Source: Buchnera aphidicola (Cinara cf. splendens/pseudotsugae 3390) (GTDB taxonomy: Bacteria; Pseudomonadota; Gammaproteobacteria; Enterobacterales; Enterobacteriaceae). Taken from it: a stretch of DNA of 64,000 bases. The stretch lies in the NCBI RefSeq assembly GCF_900698845.1, contig NZ_LR217692.1, positions 310,001-374,000 on the forward strand. The letters are read 5' to 3'. The notes beneath the pieces are model-generated. The model was given only the letters and a program-made list of their open reading frames with translations, was not told the origin of the DNA and ran no database searches. Shown piece by piece: positions 50,176 through 61,045 of this stretch. Made by a program: the position numbers and the translations under genes. Every line of letters begins with the position of its first letter. Within the stretch, counting starts at the first letter, position 1.

Positions 50176-51429
50176 ATGAATAATACGATTAATAATCAAA
50201 ATTATATATTTTGTTCATTTTGTAAAAAAAAAGAAAACGAGATAGAAAAGATGATCAGCGGTCTATCTGGACATATTTGTAATCAATGTGTGGTATTGTG
50301 TTATGATATTTTAAATACAAAAAAATCACAAAAAAATAAAAAAATAATTCCATTATCTAAGCCTAATGAAATAAAAAAATACTTAGATAAATTTATCATA
50401 GGACAAAAAAAAGCTAAAAAAACAATATCAGTAGCTGTATATAATCATTATAAAAAATTAAATTATGTATTAAATAATGATAATACAATTAAATTAGAAA
50501 AAAGTAACATTTTATTAATTGGTCCTACAGGAACAGGAAAAACATTAATTGCCGAAACATTAGCAAAATATCTAAACGTACCATTTTCTATTGCAGATGC
50601 TACTTCACTTACAGAAGCGGGATATGTAGGAGAGGATGTAGAAAATATTTTACGAAAACTAATTGAAAATAGTAATTACGATATAAATGAAGCAGAAAAA
50701 GGAATCATATATATTGATGAAATTGATAAAATAACTAAAAAATCAGAAAATATTTCTATAACCCGAGATGTGTCAGGAGAAGGTGTTCAGCAATCTTTAC
50801 TGAAAATAATAGAGGGAACTATTGCATCTGTACCTATAAAAGGAAATCGAAAACATCCCCAACAAGAAACTTGGAAAATTGATACTTCAAAAATTTTATT
50901 TATCTGTGGAGGATCATTTTTTGGGCTAAAAAATATTATATATAATCGTATAAATAATACCTCTAATATTGGATTTAATAAAAACATAAAAAAATCTATT
51001 TATATTAAAAGTACATCAAAAATATCAATACAACCCCAAGATCTCATTAAGTATGGACTAATACCTGAATTTATTGGAAGATTACCTATTATCGTAGAAC
51101 TTGATAACTTAACCGAAAAAGATTTAATACAAGTTTTGTGTAAACCTAAAAATGCTTTAATAAAACAATATAAAAAATTATTTTCTTTAGATAACATTAA
51201 ACTTAAATTTGATAATTCTGCTTTACAAGAAATTTCAAAAAAATCCATAAAAAAAAAAACTGGAGCCCGAGGTTTACGCTCAATTTTAGAGTCTCTTTTA
51301 TTAAATGTAATGTATCAAGCGCCTCAGCTGAAAAACATAAAAAGTGTATATATTGATGCATCAGTTGTTAAAAAAAATAATGCTCCCAAATTATCTTTTT
51401 TTAAAAAAAAATCAGATAAAATAACATAA
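50176..51429 (+). CDS. clpX: Clp protease ATP-binding subunit ClpX
   Basis: ClpX is the AAA+ unfoldase that feeds ClpP. Length is 417 aa (424 in E. coli). The N-terminal zinc-binding domain has two CxxC pairs (CSFCKK and CNQCVVLC). Walker A is GPTGTGKT, Walker B is [10 protein letters not shown], the pore loop is GYVGED, and the ClpP-docking IGF is in NIGFNKN. Sensor motifs [11 protein letters not shown] and [11 protein letters not shown] follow. AGAGAAAAAC precedes the ATG. lon follows 127 bp later, as in E. coli. Confidence 0.98.
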   Translation: MNNTINNQNYIFCSFCKKKENEIEKMISGLSGHICNQCVVLCYDILNTKKSQKNKKIIPLSKPNEIKKYLDKFIIGQKKAKKTISVAVYNHYKKLNYVLNNDNTIKLEKSNILLIGPTGTGKTLIAETLAKYLNVPFSIADATSLTEAGYVGEDVENILRKLIENSNYDINEAEKGIIYIDEIDKITKKSENISITRDVSGEGVQQSLLKIIEGTIASVPIKGNRKHPQQETWKIDTSKILFICGGSFFGLKNIIYNRINNTSNIGFNKNIKKSIYIKSTSKISIQPQDLIKYGLIPEFIGRLPIIVELDNLTEKDLIQVLCKPKNALIKQYKKLFSLDNIKLKFDNSALQEISKKSIKKKTGARGLRSILESLLLNVMYQAPQLKNIKSVYIDASVVKKNNAPKLSFFKKKSDKIT

Positions 51430-51556
51430 TATGGTAGTCTATCATCAGAAAAAAGTATTTACAGTAAAATACATTCTATTTACTAACATCCCAAATAAAA
51501 TATACAACTATACAAATTTTGTATATATTTAAAATACTAACAGAGAGAATATATAT

Positions 51557-53896
51557 ATGAATTCTGAGTATTCTAAAAATATTAGCATTCCAATACTGCC
51601 TTTACGAGATATTGTAGTTTATCCTTATATGGTTACTCCTTTATTTATAGGTCGAAAAAAATCAATAAAATGCATAAAATTTTCTATGCAAAATGACAAA
51701 AAAATACTATTAATAACACAAAAAGAATCTTCTGTTGAAAATCCTCGAAAAAATGATTTATTTAATGTTGGAACTGTAGCAAAAATTTTACAAATTCTAA
51801 ATTTACCTGACGGAACAATAAAAATAATCATTGAAGGTAAAAAAAGAGCTAAAATAAAAAACATAGAAAAACATGATACTTATCAAATAGCAAACATAAA
51901 ATATATTAAACCAACTCAAGTGAAAGAAAAAGAAAAAAAGGTACTAATTAAAATTACCATCAATCAATTCAAAAAATATATACAATTTAACAAAAAAATA
52001 TCACCTGAAACACTTGGTTTATTAAAAAAAATAAGTAGCATAGAAAAATTAAGTGATATGTTGGCATATTATATACCTTTAAAAATGCAGGATAAACAAT
52101 TATTATTAGAAATGTTTCATACCAACAAGCGCTTAGAGTTTTTAGTTGGAATAATGGAAGCAGAAATTGATTTATTAAAGATAGAAAAACGTATTCAAAA
52201 TAGAATCAAGAAACAAACAGAAAAAAATCAAAGAGAATACTTTTTAACAGAGCAAATGAAAGCAATTCAAAAAGAACTAGGTAATTCTGATTCGTCTATT
52301 GATGAAAATGAACAATTAAACAATAAAATTACTTTAGCTAAAATGCCAAAAGAAGCAAATGAAAAAACACGATCAGAATTTAAAAAATTAAAAACAATGT
52401 CACCTATGTCAGCAGAAGCTACGGTGGTAAGAAATTACGTCGAATGGATGATACAAGTTCCGTGGAATAAAAAAAGCAAATTAAAAAAAAATCTTAACAC
52501 TGCTCATAAAATTTTAAATATTGATCATTTTGGATTAAATGATGTAAAAGAAAATATTTTAGAATATTTAGCAGTACAAAATCGAACTAGAAAAATCAAA
52601 GGACCAATTTTATGCTTTGTAGGCCCACCGGGTATTGGAAAAACATCATTGGGTAAATCTATTGCTAGAGCAACAGGCAGAAAATATATTCGTATGGCTT
52701 TAGGAGGAATTAGAGATGAGGCAGAAATAAGAGGACACAGAAGAACATACATAGGCTCCATGCCTGGAAAACTAATGCAAAAAATAACTAAATCAGGGGT
52801 TAAAAATCCTTTATTTTTATTAGATGAAATAGATAAAATGGCTTTCGATATACGAATAGATCCAGCCGCTGCTTTATTAGAAGTTTTAGATCCCGAACAA
52901 AATATTTCATTCAATGATCATTATTTAGAAATAGATTATGACTTATCAGAAGTTATGTTTATTGCTACAGCTAATTCAATGAACATACCTACCCCTTTAC
53001 TAGATCGTATGGAAATAATAAGATTATCAGGATACACTGAAGAAGAAAAAATACATATCGCGAAAAAATATTTGCAACCTAAACAAATGAAGGCTAACGC
53101 TTTAAAGAAAACAGAATTATCTATTCAAGATCCAGCTTTAATAAATATAATCAGATATTATACTAGAGAATCTGGAGTAAGATCTTTAGAAAGAACAATT
53201 TCAAAAATTTGTAGAAAATCTGTAAAAAAAATTCTATTAAAAAAAAATTGTGTTACTGTGGTCATTAATAAAAAAAATTTAAAAAATTATTTAGGCATCA
53301 AGAAATATACATACGGAAAAATTAACAAAACTAACCAAATTGGACAAGTAATTGGTTTAGCATGGACGGAAATGGGAGGTGATCTATTAACTATAGAATG
53401 TACTAGTATACCAGGCAAGGGTAAACTTATACAAACAGGATCTCTTGGAAAAGTAATGCAAGAATCTATACAAACAGCTCTTACGGTAGTTCGATCACAA
53501 GCTCATAAATTGAACATAAAAAAAAATTTTTATGTCAAAAAAGATATTCATATACATGTACCTGAAGGAGCAACTCCTAAAGATGGCCCTAGTGCTGGTA
53601 TTACTATGTGTACAGCAATAGTATCATGTTTAACTAATAATCCTGTAAAATCAAATATTGCAATGACAGGAGAAATTACTTTACAAGGAAATATATTAAA
53701 TATAGGAGGATTAAAAGAAAAACTAATAGCTGCTCATCGAGGAGGCGTTAAAACAGTATTAATACCTTATGGAAATAAAAGAGAATTATCTAAAATACCT
53801 AAAAATATTCTTTCCAACTTATATATACATTCAATAAAAAAAATAGAGGACATTTTAAAAATTGCATTAGAAAAAAATCCTTATATTAATATATAA
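51557..53896 (+). CDS. lon: ATP-dependent protease La (Lon)
   Basis: Lon degrades misfolded proteins. Length is 779 aa (784 in E. coli). The N-terminal substrate domain begins IPILPLRDIVVYPYMVTPLFIGR; the AAA+ module has Walker A GPPGIGKTS, FLLDEIDKM and RIDPAAALLEVLDPEQN; the protease domain has the catalytic Ser in PKDGPSAGITM and Lys in GGLKEKLIAAHRGG. AGAGAG precedes the ATG. In E. coli hupB follows; here ppiD is next. Confidence 0.98.
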   Translation: MNSEYSKNISIPILPLRDIVVYPYMVTPLFIGRKKSIKCIKFSMQNDKKILLITQKESSVENPRKNDLFNVGTVAKILQILNLPDGTIKIIIEGKKRAKIKNIEKHDTYQIANIKYIKPTQVKEKEKKVLIKITINQFKKYIQFNKKISPETLGLLKKISSIEKLSDMLAYYIPLKMQDKQLLLEMFHTNKRLEFLVGIMEAEIDLLKIEKRIQNRIKKQTEKNQREYFLTEQMKAIQKELGNSDSSIDENEQLNNKITLAKMPKEANEKTRSEFKKLKTMSPMSAEATVVRNYVEWMIQVPWNKKSKLKKNLNTAHKILNIDHFGLNDVKENILEYLAVQNRTRKIKGPILCFVGPPGIGKTSLGKSIARATGRKYIRMALGGIRDEAEIRGHRRTYIGSMPGKLMQKITKSGVKNPLFLLDEIDKMAFDIRIDPAAALLEVLDPEQNISFNDHYLEIDYDLSEVMFIATANSMNIPTPLLDRMEIIRLSGYTEEEKIHIAKKYLQPKQMKANALKKTELSIQDPALINIIRYYTRESGVRSLERTISKICRKSVKKILLKKNCVTVVINKKNLKNYLGIKKYTYGKINKTNQIGQVIGLAWTEMGGDLLTIECTSIPGKGKLIQTGSLGKVMQESIQTALTVVRSQAHKLNIKKNFYVKKDIHIHVPEGATPKDGPSAGITMCTAIVSCLTNNPVKSNIAMTGEITLQGNILNIGGLKEKLIAAHRGGVKTVLIPYGNKRELSKIPKNILSNLYIHSIKKIEDILKIALEKNPYINI

Positions 53897-53946
53897 ATAC
53901 ATAAAAAAAGTGAAAAAAAAATTAAAGAAAATTTTACTTTATACAA

Positions 53947-53981
53947 CATAGCTAGCAAATGTTATATTCTTGCTAGTTATG
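53947..53981 (+). terminator. Hairpin after lon
   Basis: CATAGCTAGCAA (53947-53958) pairs with TTGCTAGTTATG (53970-53981), 12 bp with one G-T pair, across an 11-nt loop, 50 bp after the lon stop. There is no strong T tail. Confidence 0.55.
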
Positions 53982-54031
53982 AACCTATAAAAAATCATGT
54001 ACAACAATATCAGTTATCTAAAAAGGTCCTT

Positions 54032-55879
54032 ATGGCTAATTCAGCACTAAAAAACTTTTATAAAAAAAATATTTTAATAATAATTACTACAGTAATTATA
54101 CTGTCTATCATATTAAGCAATATATCAAATTTTTTTATATATAGTACTCCACTACCTGTAATAACTATTAATCAAGAAAAAATTTATCCACCAATTTTAC
54201 AATTAAACTATAGAATTATGAAAAAAAATGAACAAAAAAAAATAAAAAACATACTATCTACTACAATACAAAAAAAAGAATTTGCACAATATATTTTTCA
54301 AAAAATGATCACTAAAACAATAAACGAATCGTTGTTTAAACAGTATGTAGATAAAATCCAACTAAAAATGTTAAATAAACATGCAAAAAAAATAATTTTA
54401 TCTTCAAAATATTTTCAGGTTAATAACTCTTTCAGTCATGAAAAATACTTAAGATTTATTAATTTTATAATGTATTCACATAAAAAATATCTTCATGCTT
54501 TACAAAAAAAAATAGCAGTAAAATATTTAATAAAAATATTATTAACATCAACAATCGTATTAAAACATGACATACAAAAAAAATTCAAAAAAATCATAGA
54601 TAAAAAAAATATAAGTATTATTAATTTTAAAATTTCTAAAAAAAATATTTTTAATAAAAGTTATACTTCTAAAATACTAAAAAATTTATATTTAAATAAA
54701 GATACTTTTCAAAAAAGTCAAATGTATGTTATAAAAACCGTAAATTTAAAAAAAAAGTCATTAAAAAATCAAAATATAAAGAATAATATTAAATTATATT
54801 CACATAAAATAAAAAAAATAATAAAAAATAAAAAATATAATTATCATTGCATACAAACAAATAATTTCAAAAAAGCATATATTTTTAAAAAAAACATGAA
54901 CAATAAAACACCATTTAAAAAAATTAATAATTCTTTATTTAATGATAATAAAAATGACATTACTAATGTTAATTTAGGATGGATAAAAAAAAAAAATATA
55001 CCGTTTTTAATTAAAAAATGTCAGTTAAAAAAAATAGGTGATTGTTCAAAAATTATATTTTATAAAAATAATTTTTTTATTTTTACCTTACATGATATTA
55101 AAAAAACAAAAATAAAAAATATAAATAAATTTAATCAATACATAATTAAAAAAATTCAATATAATAATTTATTTTTCAAAAATATGATTTTAAACAACAA
55201 AATAAATGGGTTGTTAAAAAAAAAAGAAGTTCAACTAGAAAAAATATTACCTGAAAAGTACACAAAAATACATACGAAAAAATTTTTAAATTATCATGAT
55301 TTAACTAAGTATGTTTATATTCATACCTTAAATCCATCCTTAAAAGATTTTATTAGCTTACAAAAAAAAAATAACTTTTATACACCTATAAAAATATGTA
55401 AAAATGTAAAAAATAACATTCGTTTATTACAAATAAAATCATGCAGCAACAATATCAAGAAAAAACAACAATTTTTTAAAGAATTTATAGTTAAAAATAC
55501 AAATAAAATAAATTACTTAAATATAAAAAAATTTTTATTAACTGATCACAACAAAAAAATTTTTTTTATAAAAAAACATCCAATATACAGCAGTAGTACC
55601 CAAACTATATCCTACAAAAAAAATATAGAAATAATGAATATCATAAAAAAAATTCCTAATTTAAAAAAAAACAAATCTATATATTTTTTATTAAAAAACT
55701 CTAATAATAAATATATGTTAATAATACTAAAAAAACAATTTTTTAAAAAATTCAATACTGCAAAAAAGAAAAACATTATTAAACAAATCAAACAATACAT
55801 AAAAATAAAAGTTATTATGGCTATTTTACAAAATTTATACAAAACATCTAAAATAATATTTAATCCTAACATCAAATAA
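54032..55879 (+). CDS. ppiD: Periplasmic folding chaperone PpiD (SurA-like)
   Basis: PpiD is an inner-membrane-anchored, periplasm-facing chaperone near the Sec exit. Length is 615 aa (623 in E. coli). An N-terminal cytosolic stub and one membrane helix (IIITTVIILSIILSNISNFFIY) are followed by a SurA-N-like helical region (EFAQYIFQKMITKTINESLFKQYVDKIQL, SSKYFQVNNSFSHEKYLRFINFI) and a poorly conserved parvulin-type section. Identification rests on topology, length, these matches and the place after lon (E. coli lon-hupB-ppiD). The protein is extremely Lys/Asn/Ile-rich, so peptidyl-prolyl isomerase activity is doubtful; E. coli PpiD also has little. Confidence 0.88.
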   Translation: MANSALKNFYKKNILIIITTVIILSIILSNISNFFIYSTPLPVITINQEKIYPPILQLNYRIMKKNEQKKIKNILSTTIQKKEFAQYIFQKMITKTINESLFKQYVDKIQLKMLNKHAKKIILSSKYFQVNNSFSHEKYLRFINFIMYSHKKYLHALQKKIAVKYLIKILLTSTIVLKHDIQKKFKKIIDKKNISIINFKISKKNIFNKSYTSKILKNLYLNKDTFQKSQMYVIKTVNLKKKSLKNQNIKNNIKLYSHKIKKIIKNKKYNYHCIQTNNFKKAYIFKKNMNNKTPFKKINNSLFNDNKNDITNVNLGWIKKKNIPFLIKKCQLKKIGDCSKIIFYKNNFFIFTLHDIKKTKIKNINKFNQYIIKKIQYNNLFFKNMILNNKINGLLKKKEVQLEKILPEKYTKIHTKKFLNYHDLTKYVYIHTLNPSLKDFISLQKKNNFYTPIKICKNVKNNIRLLQIKSCSNNIKKKQQFFKEFIVKNTNKINYLNIKKFLLTDHNKKIFFIKKHPIYSSSTQTISYKKNIEIMNIIKKIPNLKKNKSIYFLLKNSNNKYMLIILKKQFFKKFNTAKKKNIIKQIKQYIKIKVIMAILQNLYKTSKIIFNPNIK

Positions 55880-56019
55880 TCTTTATAATAAAAAATTCAA
55901 CTAAAAAAATTACATAATTAGTAAAAATTAAGAAAAAATATTAATTATAGTTCAAAACTATATACAAAATATTATTTCTAATATAATAAATATTTAATAT
56001 TTTAAAATAAGGTACATAT

Positions 56020-57753
56020 GTGGAATTATTTAAAGAATTACAATGGTTTTTTCTTCAAGAATGGAAAAAATATACTGGAACATTGATTATACTTACTATA
56101 ATTACATTATTGCAACTACTACCATCTAAAATAACAGGAAGAACTATCGATCTAATTTTGAATCATCAATCATCTACGTCGCAAATATTACTAAATATAT
56201 CAAAAATTATTTCAATATCTATTATTATTTATATATTAAAATATTTTTGGAGAATTTTATTATTTAGCGCATCAAATCAATTAACTTCTCAATTGAGAAT
56301 AAAATTTTGTACAGCTTTATTAAAAAAAGATGCAACATTTTATTCAAAATATAGAACAGGTGATTTAATATCTAGAGCAACTAATGATATTGATAGAGTA
56401 GTTTTTTCAACAGGAGAAGGCATATTAACAATAATTGATTCCGTTATTTCGGGATGTTCAATAATTTTTATGATGTGCGCACAAACAAATTGGAAATTAT
56501 CTCTATTTGCTTTAATACCTATGCCTATAATGGCAATTATAATGAGAAGATACGGAAAATTACTTTATAAATATTTTCAACAATCACAAAAATATTTTTC
56601 TTTTTTAAATAACCAAGCACAAGATAGTTTAAGTAATATACACATGATAAGAAATTTTGGATTAGAGAAACCTGAAATAAACAAATTTTCTATCATAGCA
56701 CATAAAGTAGGAAAAAAAAATCTAAAAGTGTCCAAAATAGATGCACAATTTGATCCCATTATTCATATTTCAATTGCTCTATCTAATTTGTTCGCAATAT
56801 TAGGAGGAAGTATTTTAATTACTAAAAAACAATTAACATTTGGACAATTAACAAGTTTTATATTATATTTAGGATCTATGATTTGGCCAATACTTGCTTT
56901 TGCATGGATGTTTAATATTTTAGAACGTAGTAACGTTTCATGGAAAAGAATAAAAAAAATAATTAATCACAAAAACAAAAAAAAACAATATATTAATAAT
57001 ATAAATCCCAAAAAACCATTAAATCTAGATATAAACATAAAAAAATTCTGTTTTCCATCTAGAACTAATAATTCATTGTATAATATAAAATTAATAATAT
57101 CTAATAATACAACTTTAGGAATTTGCGGTCCAACAGGATCTGGAAAAACTACTTTAATTAGACTAATACAAAAACATTTTACATTATACAAAGGTATAAT
57201 AAAATATTGTCAGAATGACATCAATCATATACAGTTAAAAAAATGGCGTTCTATTGTATCTGTAGTACATCAAACACCTTTTTTATTTTCTACAAATATA
57301 TTAAAAAATATTGCATTTGGAAAACCACATGCTACCATTCAAGAAATTAAGCATGTAGCTAAGTTAGCTTGTATACATCAAGATATAAAAAATTTTCCAC
57401 AAGGATATTACACAAAAATAGGAGAAAAAGGAATCAAATTATCAGGAGGTCAAAAACAAAGAATCACAATCGCTAGAGCTTTTTTAACACCATCTAAAAT
57501 TTTTATTTTAGATGATCCATTATCTGCAGTAGACCACGATACAGAACATAAGATAATCAAAAATATCCATAAATATACTAAAAAAAACAACATAACTACC
57601 ATAATAGTTACACATAGATTATCAATATTAGAGAAATTCAATAATATTGTTGTTTTAAAAAACGGCACTATTCTACAACAAGGATCACATGAACAATTAC
57701 TACTTCAAAAAAATTGGTATTCTGAAATGTATAATTATCAAAAATTTAAATAA
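56020..57753 (+). CDS. mdlA: ABC transporter half MdlA (SmdA)
   Basis: MdlA and the adjacent MdlB form a heterodimeric exporter-type ABC transporter of unknown substrate. Length is 577 aa (590 in E. coli). Six membrane helices are followed by the ATPase domain: Walker A GPTGSGKTTL, Q-loop VVHQTPFLFS, signature LSGGQKQR, Walker B IFILDDPLSAVD, and THRLS. Start is GTG at 56020, encoding MELFKELQWFF, with AAGG seven bases upstream; an ATG two bases earlier is out of frame. Transmembrane segments are better conserved than in many membrane genes here, so the transporter is probably used. Confidence 0.97.
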   Translation: MELFKELQWFFLQEWKKYTGTLIILTIITLLQLLPSKITGRTIDLILNHQSSTSQILLNISKIISISIIIYILKYFWRILLFSASNQLTSQLRIKFCTALLKKDATFYSKYRTGDLISRATNDIDRVVFSTGEGILTIIDSVISGCSIIFMMCAQTNWKLSLFALIPMPIMAIIMRRYGKLLYKYFQQSQKYFSFLNNQAQDSLSNIHMIRNFGLEKPEINKFSIIAHKVGKKNLKVSKIDAQFDPIIHISIALSNLFAILGGSILITKKQLTFGQLTSFILYLGSMIWPILAFAWMFNILERSNVSWKRIKKIINHKNKKKQYINNINPKKPLNLDINIKKFCFPSRTNNSLYNIKLIISNNTTLGICGPTGSGKTTLIRLIQKHFTLYKGIIKYCQNDINHIQLKKWRSIVSVVHQTPFLFSTNILKNIAFGKPHATIQEIKHVAKLACIHQDIKNFPQGYYTKIGEKGIKLSGGQKQRITIARAFLTPSKIFILDDPLSAVDHDTEHKIIKNIHKYTKKNNITTIIVTHRLSILEKFNNIVVLKNGTILQQGSHEQLLLQKNWYSEMYNYQKFK

Positions 57754-57799
57754 AAAAATTATACATAAACATACCTTTCAATTTATATAGGAAAAAATA

Positions 57800-59551
57800 A
57801 TGGAAGAAAAGAAGTACTCTTCATGGAATATAATAAAAAGATTATTATCTTATTACTCTAAAAAAAAAAATCTACTAATATTTTCATGTATATTAATTGC
57901 ATTGTCAACAATTACAGAAGTTGCTAGTCCAATTATATTAAGCAATTTTATTAATAATGTTATAAAGAATAATATTATTGAGAAAAAATCTATAATATTA
58001 CTAATAATTTATTTTATAACATTACAAATATTGTCATCATTATTTAATTACCTATATAGTATTTATTTTAGCTCTCTATCCGTAGAAATAATTACTGAAT
58101 TAAGAATTAAAATGATGAAAAACGCACTAAAGCAACCTATGAAAATATTTGATAAAAAACCAATAAGCTCAATCATTACTAAAATAATAACTGATACAGA
58201 ATCAGTAAAAGAATTCTATGAAGTAATTGTATCATCTTTCTTAAAAAATTCCATATTATTTACTATAATTCTTACTACTATGTTTATATTAGAATGGAGG
58301 ATGGCATTAATTAGTTCTATAATTACACCAATAATAATAATTATTATTATTGTCCATCAATATTATAGTAAACCTATAATCAAAAAAACAAAAAATTCAC
58401 TGTCAAAACTTAACAATACTATTAATGAAATAATCAACGGAATTACAATTATTCAACAATTTAATCAAGAAAAAATTTTTATTAAAAAAATAAACATTAT
58501 TAATAATAATAATTATGTTAACAAAATGAATATTCTAAAAATTGATGGATTGTTATTAAGACCATTATTAACTTTAATATCTTCTATAATTTTGTCTTCT
58601 ATTATTTTGATATTACAATTATTTCCTACGGTAATAGTAAAAATTAGTATTTTACATACTTTTATAAATTATTTGCGACATCTTAATGAACCTATAATAA
58701 CAATTGCTAATCAACAAACCATACTGCAACAAGCTATTGTATCATCAGAAAGAATTTTTAAATTTATAGATTCTCCTCAACAAATCTATGGAAATAATAC
58801 TGAACCATTAAATAGCGGTCAAATAAAATTACATAACATATTTTTTAAATATCCAAAAACTAAAAAAAATATTTTAAAAAATATAAATATTAATATACCT
58901 GATAAAAGTTGTGTAGCATTAGTTGGAAAAACAGGAAGTGGAAAAACAACCTTATCAAATTTAATTTTAGGACATTATTCTGCAACCCAAGGTACAATAT
59001 ACGTAGACAATAAACCAATAAATTCATTATCACACAAAATATTACGTAAAAATATCGCTATTGTTCAACAAGAACCTACTATTTTATATGGAAATTTAAT
59101 TAAAAATATTTCATTAGATAGAAAAATAGAACAAAAAAAAATCATCCAAGCATTAAAAAAAAGTCAATTACAAGAATTAATTAAAAATTTACCAGATGGT
59201 TATATGTCTATATTAGGACAACATGGTAATAATCTTTCACAGGGAGAAAAACAACTTATTGGTATTGCTAGAATATTAGTATCTAATCCTAAAATATTAA
59301 TTTTTGATGAAGCAACTGCTAGTATAGATTCAGAATCTGAACAAAAAATACAAAAAATATTATTATCTATTCGAAAAAAATCTACAGTAATAATTATAGC
59401 GCATAGATTGTCTACTATCGTAGATGCTGACATAATCATTGTTTTAGACAAAGGAAAAATAGTTGAACGAGGGTCACACAAAAAATTAATTAAGAAAAAA
59501 GGATTATATTATTCAATGTATACGTATCAAAAAAATAATAAATCTATTTAA
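57800..59551 (+). CDS. mdlB: ABC transporter half MdlB (SmdB)
   Basis: This is the partner of MdlA. Length is 583 aa (593 in E. coli). The membrane domain has six helices; the ATPase domain has Walker A GKTGSGKTTL, Q-loop VQQEPTILYGN, signature LSQGEKQL, Walker B ILIFDEATASID with the catalytic Glu, and AHRLSTI. MdlA has Asp in place of that Glu (DDPLS), so, as in many heterodimeric exporters, only one of the two ATP sites looks catalytic. AGGA precedes the ATG. It lies 46 bp after mdlA, in one operon. Confidence 0.97.
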   Translation: MEEKKYSSWNIIKRLLSYYSKKKNLLIFSCILIALSTITEVASPIILSNFINNVIKNNIIEKKSIILLIIYFITLQILSSLFNYLYSIYFSSLSVEIITELRIKMMKNALKQPMKIFDKKPISSIITKIITDTESVKEFYEVIVSSFLKNSILFTIILTTMFILEWRMALISSIITPIIIIIIIVHQYYSKPIIKKTKNSLSKLNNTINEIINGITIIQQFNQEKIFIKKINIINNNNYVNKMNILKIDGLLLRPLLTLISSIILSSIILILQLFPTVIVKISILHTFINYLRHLNEPIITIANQQTILQQAIVSSERIFKFIDSPQQIYGNNTEPLNSGQIKLHNIFFKYPKTKKNILKNININIPDKSCVALVGKTGSGKTTLSNLILGHYSATQGTIYVDNKPINSLSHKILRKNIAIVQQEPTILYGNLIKNISLDRKIEQKKIIQALKKSQLQELIKNLPDGYMSILGQHGNNLSQGEKQLIGIARILVSNPKILIFDEATASIDSESEQKIQKILLSIRKKSTVIIIAHRLSTIVDADIIIVLDKGKIVERGSHKKLIKKKGLYYSMYTYQKNNKSI

Positions 59552-59585
59552 TTTAAAAAAAATTATATAAAAAAATTTTTATAAA

Positions 59586-59689
59586 TCTGTTAGAGGTAAT
59601 TTAACACCTATAAAATCTAATTTGGCTGCTTCTTTCCAGATCTGACCAGATATTTAAATATATAGCGTTAAATAAAATCCTCTAACAGA
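59586..59689 (-). ncRNA. ffs: 4.5S RNA of the signal recognition particle
   Basis: On the minus strand the ends TCTGTTAGAGG and CCTCTAACAGA pair over 11 bp, and the middle carries the universal SRP domain IV: GGTCAG-ATCTGGAAAGAAGCAGCC, with the GGAA-type tetraloop and the asymmetric AGCAGCC loop that binds Ffh. Length is about 104 nt (114 in mature E. coli 4.5S). It lies between mdlB and dnaX and is transcribed against both. No tmRNA or RNase P RNA is seen in the window. Confidence 0.95.
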
Positions 59690-59817
59690 AAAAAATCAAT
59701 ACTATATACAAATTATTTTTATATTATTAACATTAAATAACAATATATCAAAAAAGTCAAGAAAAATACATAACTTTAATAAAAAATTTATATTAATATT
59801 TTAAAATAAGAAGAAAT

Positions 59818-60933
59818 ATGGAATATCAAATATTATCTAATAAATGGCGACCACAAGATTTTGACCATGTTATAGGACATAAATACATAATTCGTATAAT
59901 AAAAAATAGTCTTGATTTAAAAAGAATTCATCAATCTTGGTTATTTTCAGGAATACATGGAGTAGGAAAAACTACTATAGCAAGAATATTAGCTAAAAGT
60001 CTAAATTGTAGTACAGGAATCACATCTAAACCCTGCAGAAAATGTAATAATTGTGTCTCAATAGAAAAAGGAAAATTTTTAGATTTTATAGAACTCGATG
60101 CAGCTTCTAGAACCAGAGTTGAAGATATTAAAACAATCTTAGATTCAACAAAATATCCCCCAATTCAAGGAAGATTCAAAATTTATTTAATTGATGAAAT
60201 ACATATGTTATCAAAAAATAGTTTTAATGCACTATTAAAAATATTAGAAGAACCCCCAAAATATATAAAATTTATTCTAGCAACTACATATTTTAAAAAA
60301 ATACCTGATACTATTATTTCTCGTTGTCTTCATGTACATTTACCAAGTATAACTTCAAAAGTTATATCAAATTATTTAAACAATAAATTAAAAAAAGAAA
60401 AAATTTATACAAATCAAGAAACATTAAATACTATTGCATACTATGCTCGAGGAAGTATTAGAAGTGCAATAAATACTCTTGAATTAGTGATCTGTTCTAC
60501 ACAAGGTGCATCTTTAGAAATAAAAAAAATTAATAAATTAATAGGAATATTTGACAAAAAAAATATACTGAAACTAGCTAGTAGCATTATTACTAATAAT
60601 ATTAATAAAACATTAAATATATTAGACTACGCGGAACAAATGAATGTACAATATACTAATATAATTACATCATTAATAACTTTCTTTCATAATTTGTCCA
60701 TAGTAAAGATTACTGCATCAAAAGAAGAACAAAAAATCAATAAATTTTCAAAATACGATGTAAAAATCTATAATTTATCTAAAAAAATTTTGTTTAAAGA
60801 TATACAAAATTATTGTAAAATTCTTCTTCAAGGATCTAAATATTTAAAATACGCACCTGATCCTAGAATAGGTATCGAAATAATATTTTTTCAAATCTAT
60901 CAATATATACAAGAAAAAAATAATATTTTATAA
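59818..60933 (+). CDS. dnaX: DNA polymerase III clamp-loader subunit DnaX, gamma-only
   Basis: DnaX is the ATPase of the clamp loader. Length is 371 aa; E. coli makes tau (643 aa) and gamma (431 aa). Domains I-III are complete: MEYQILSNKWRPQDFDHVIG, Walker A GIHGVGKTT, zinc module CRKCNNC with an upstream Cys, LIDEIHMLSKNSFNALLKILEEPP, SRC motif ISRCLHVHL, and collar ending YAPDPRIGIEIIFFQ. Domains IV and V, which bind DnaB and Pol III alpha, are absent, and so is the E. coli slippery AAAAAAG frameshift site. Partner delta is HolA at 27 kb. AAGAAG precedes the ATG. Confidence 0.96.
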   Translation: MEYQILSNKWRPQDFDHVIGHKYIIRIIKNSLDLKRIHQSWLFSGIHGVGKTTIARILAKSLNCSTGITSKPCRKCNNCVSIEKGKFLDFIELDAASRTRVEDIKTILDSTKYPPIQGRFKIYLIDEIHMLSKNSFNALLKILEEPPKYIKFILATTYFKKIPDTIISRCLHVHLPSITSKVISNYLNNKLKKEKIYTNQETLNTIAYYARGSIRSAINTLELVICSTQGASLEIKKINKLIGIFDKKNILKLASSIITNNINKTLNILDYAEQMNVQYTNIITSLITFFHNLSIVKITASKEEQKINKFSKYDVKIYNLSKKILFKDIQNYCKILLQGSKYLKYAPDPRIGIEIIFFQIYQYIQEKNNIL

Positions 60934-61045
60934 TATTTTTTATAAAAATGACATTTTAAAACATTTAAATATTTATTCAAAAAAGATTATTCAAATATCT
61001 AAAAATATTTATATATATAACTTTACTTACTAAAAAAGAAAAAAA

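Noticed and set aside
59586..59689. Hairpin after mdlB as a simple terminator
   Set aside because: The 11-bp end stem encloses the SRP domain IV consensus, so it is the ffs gene rather than a terminator.
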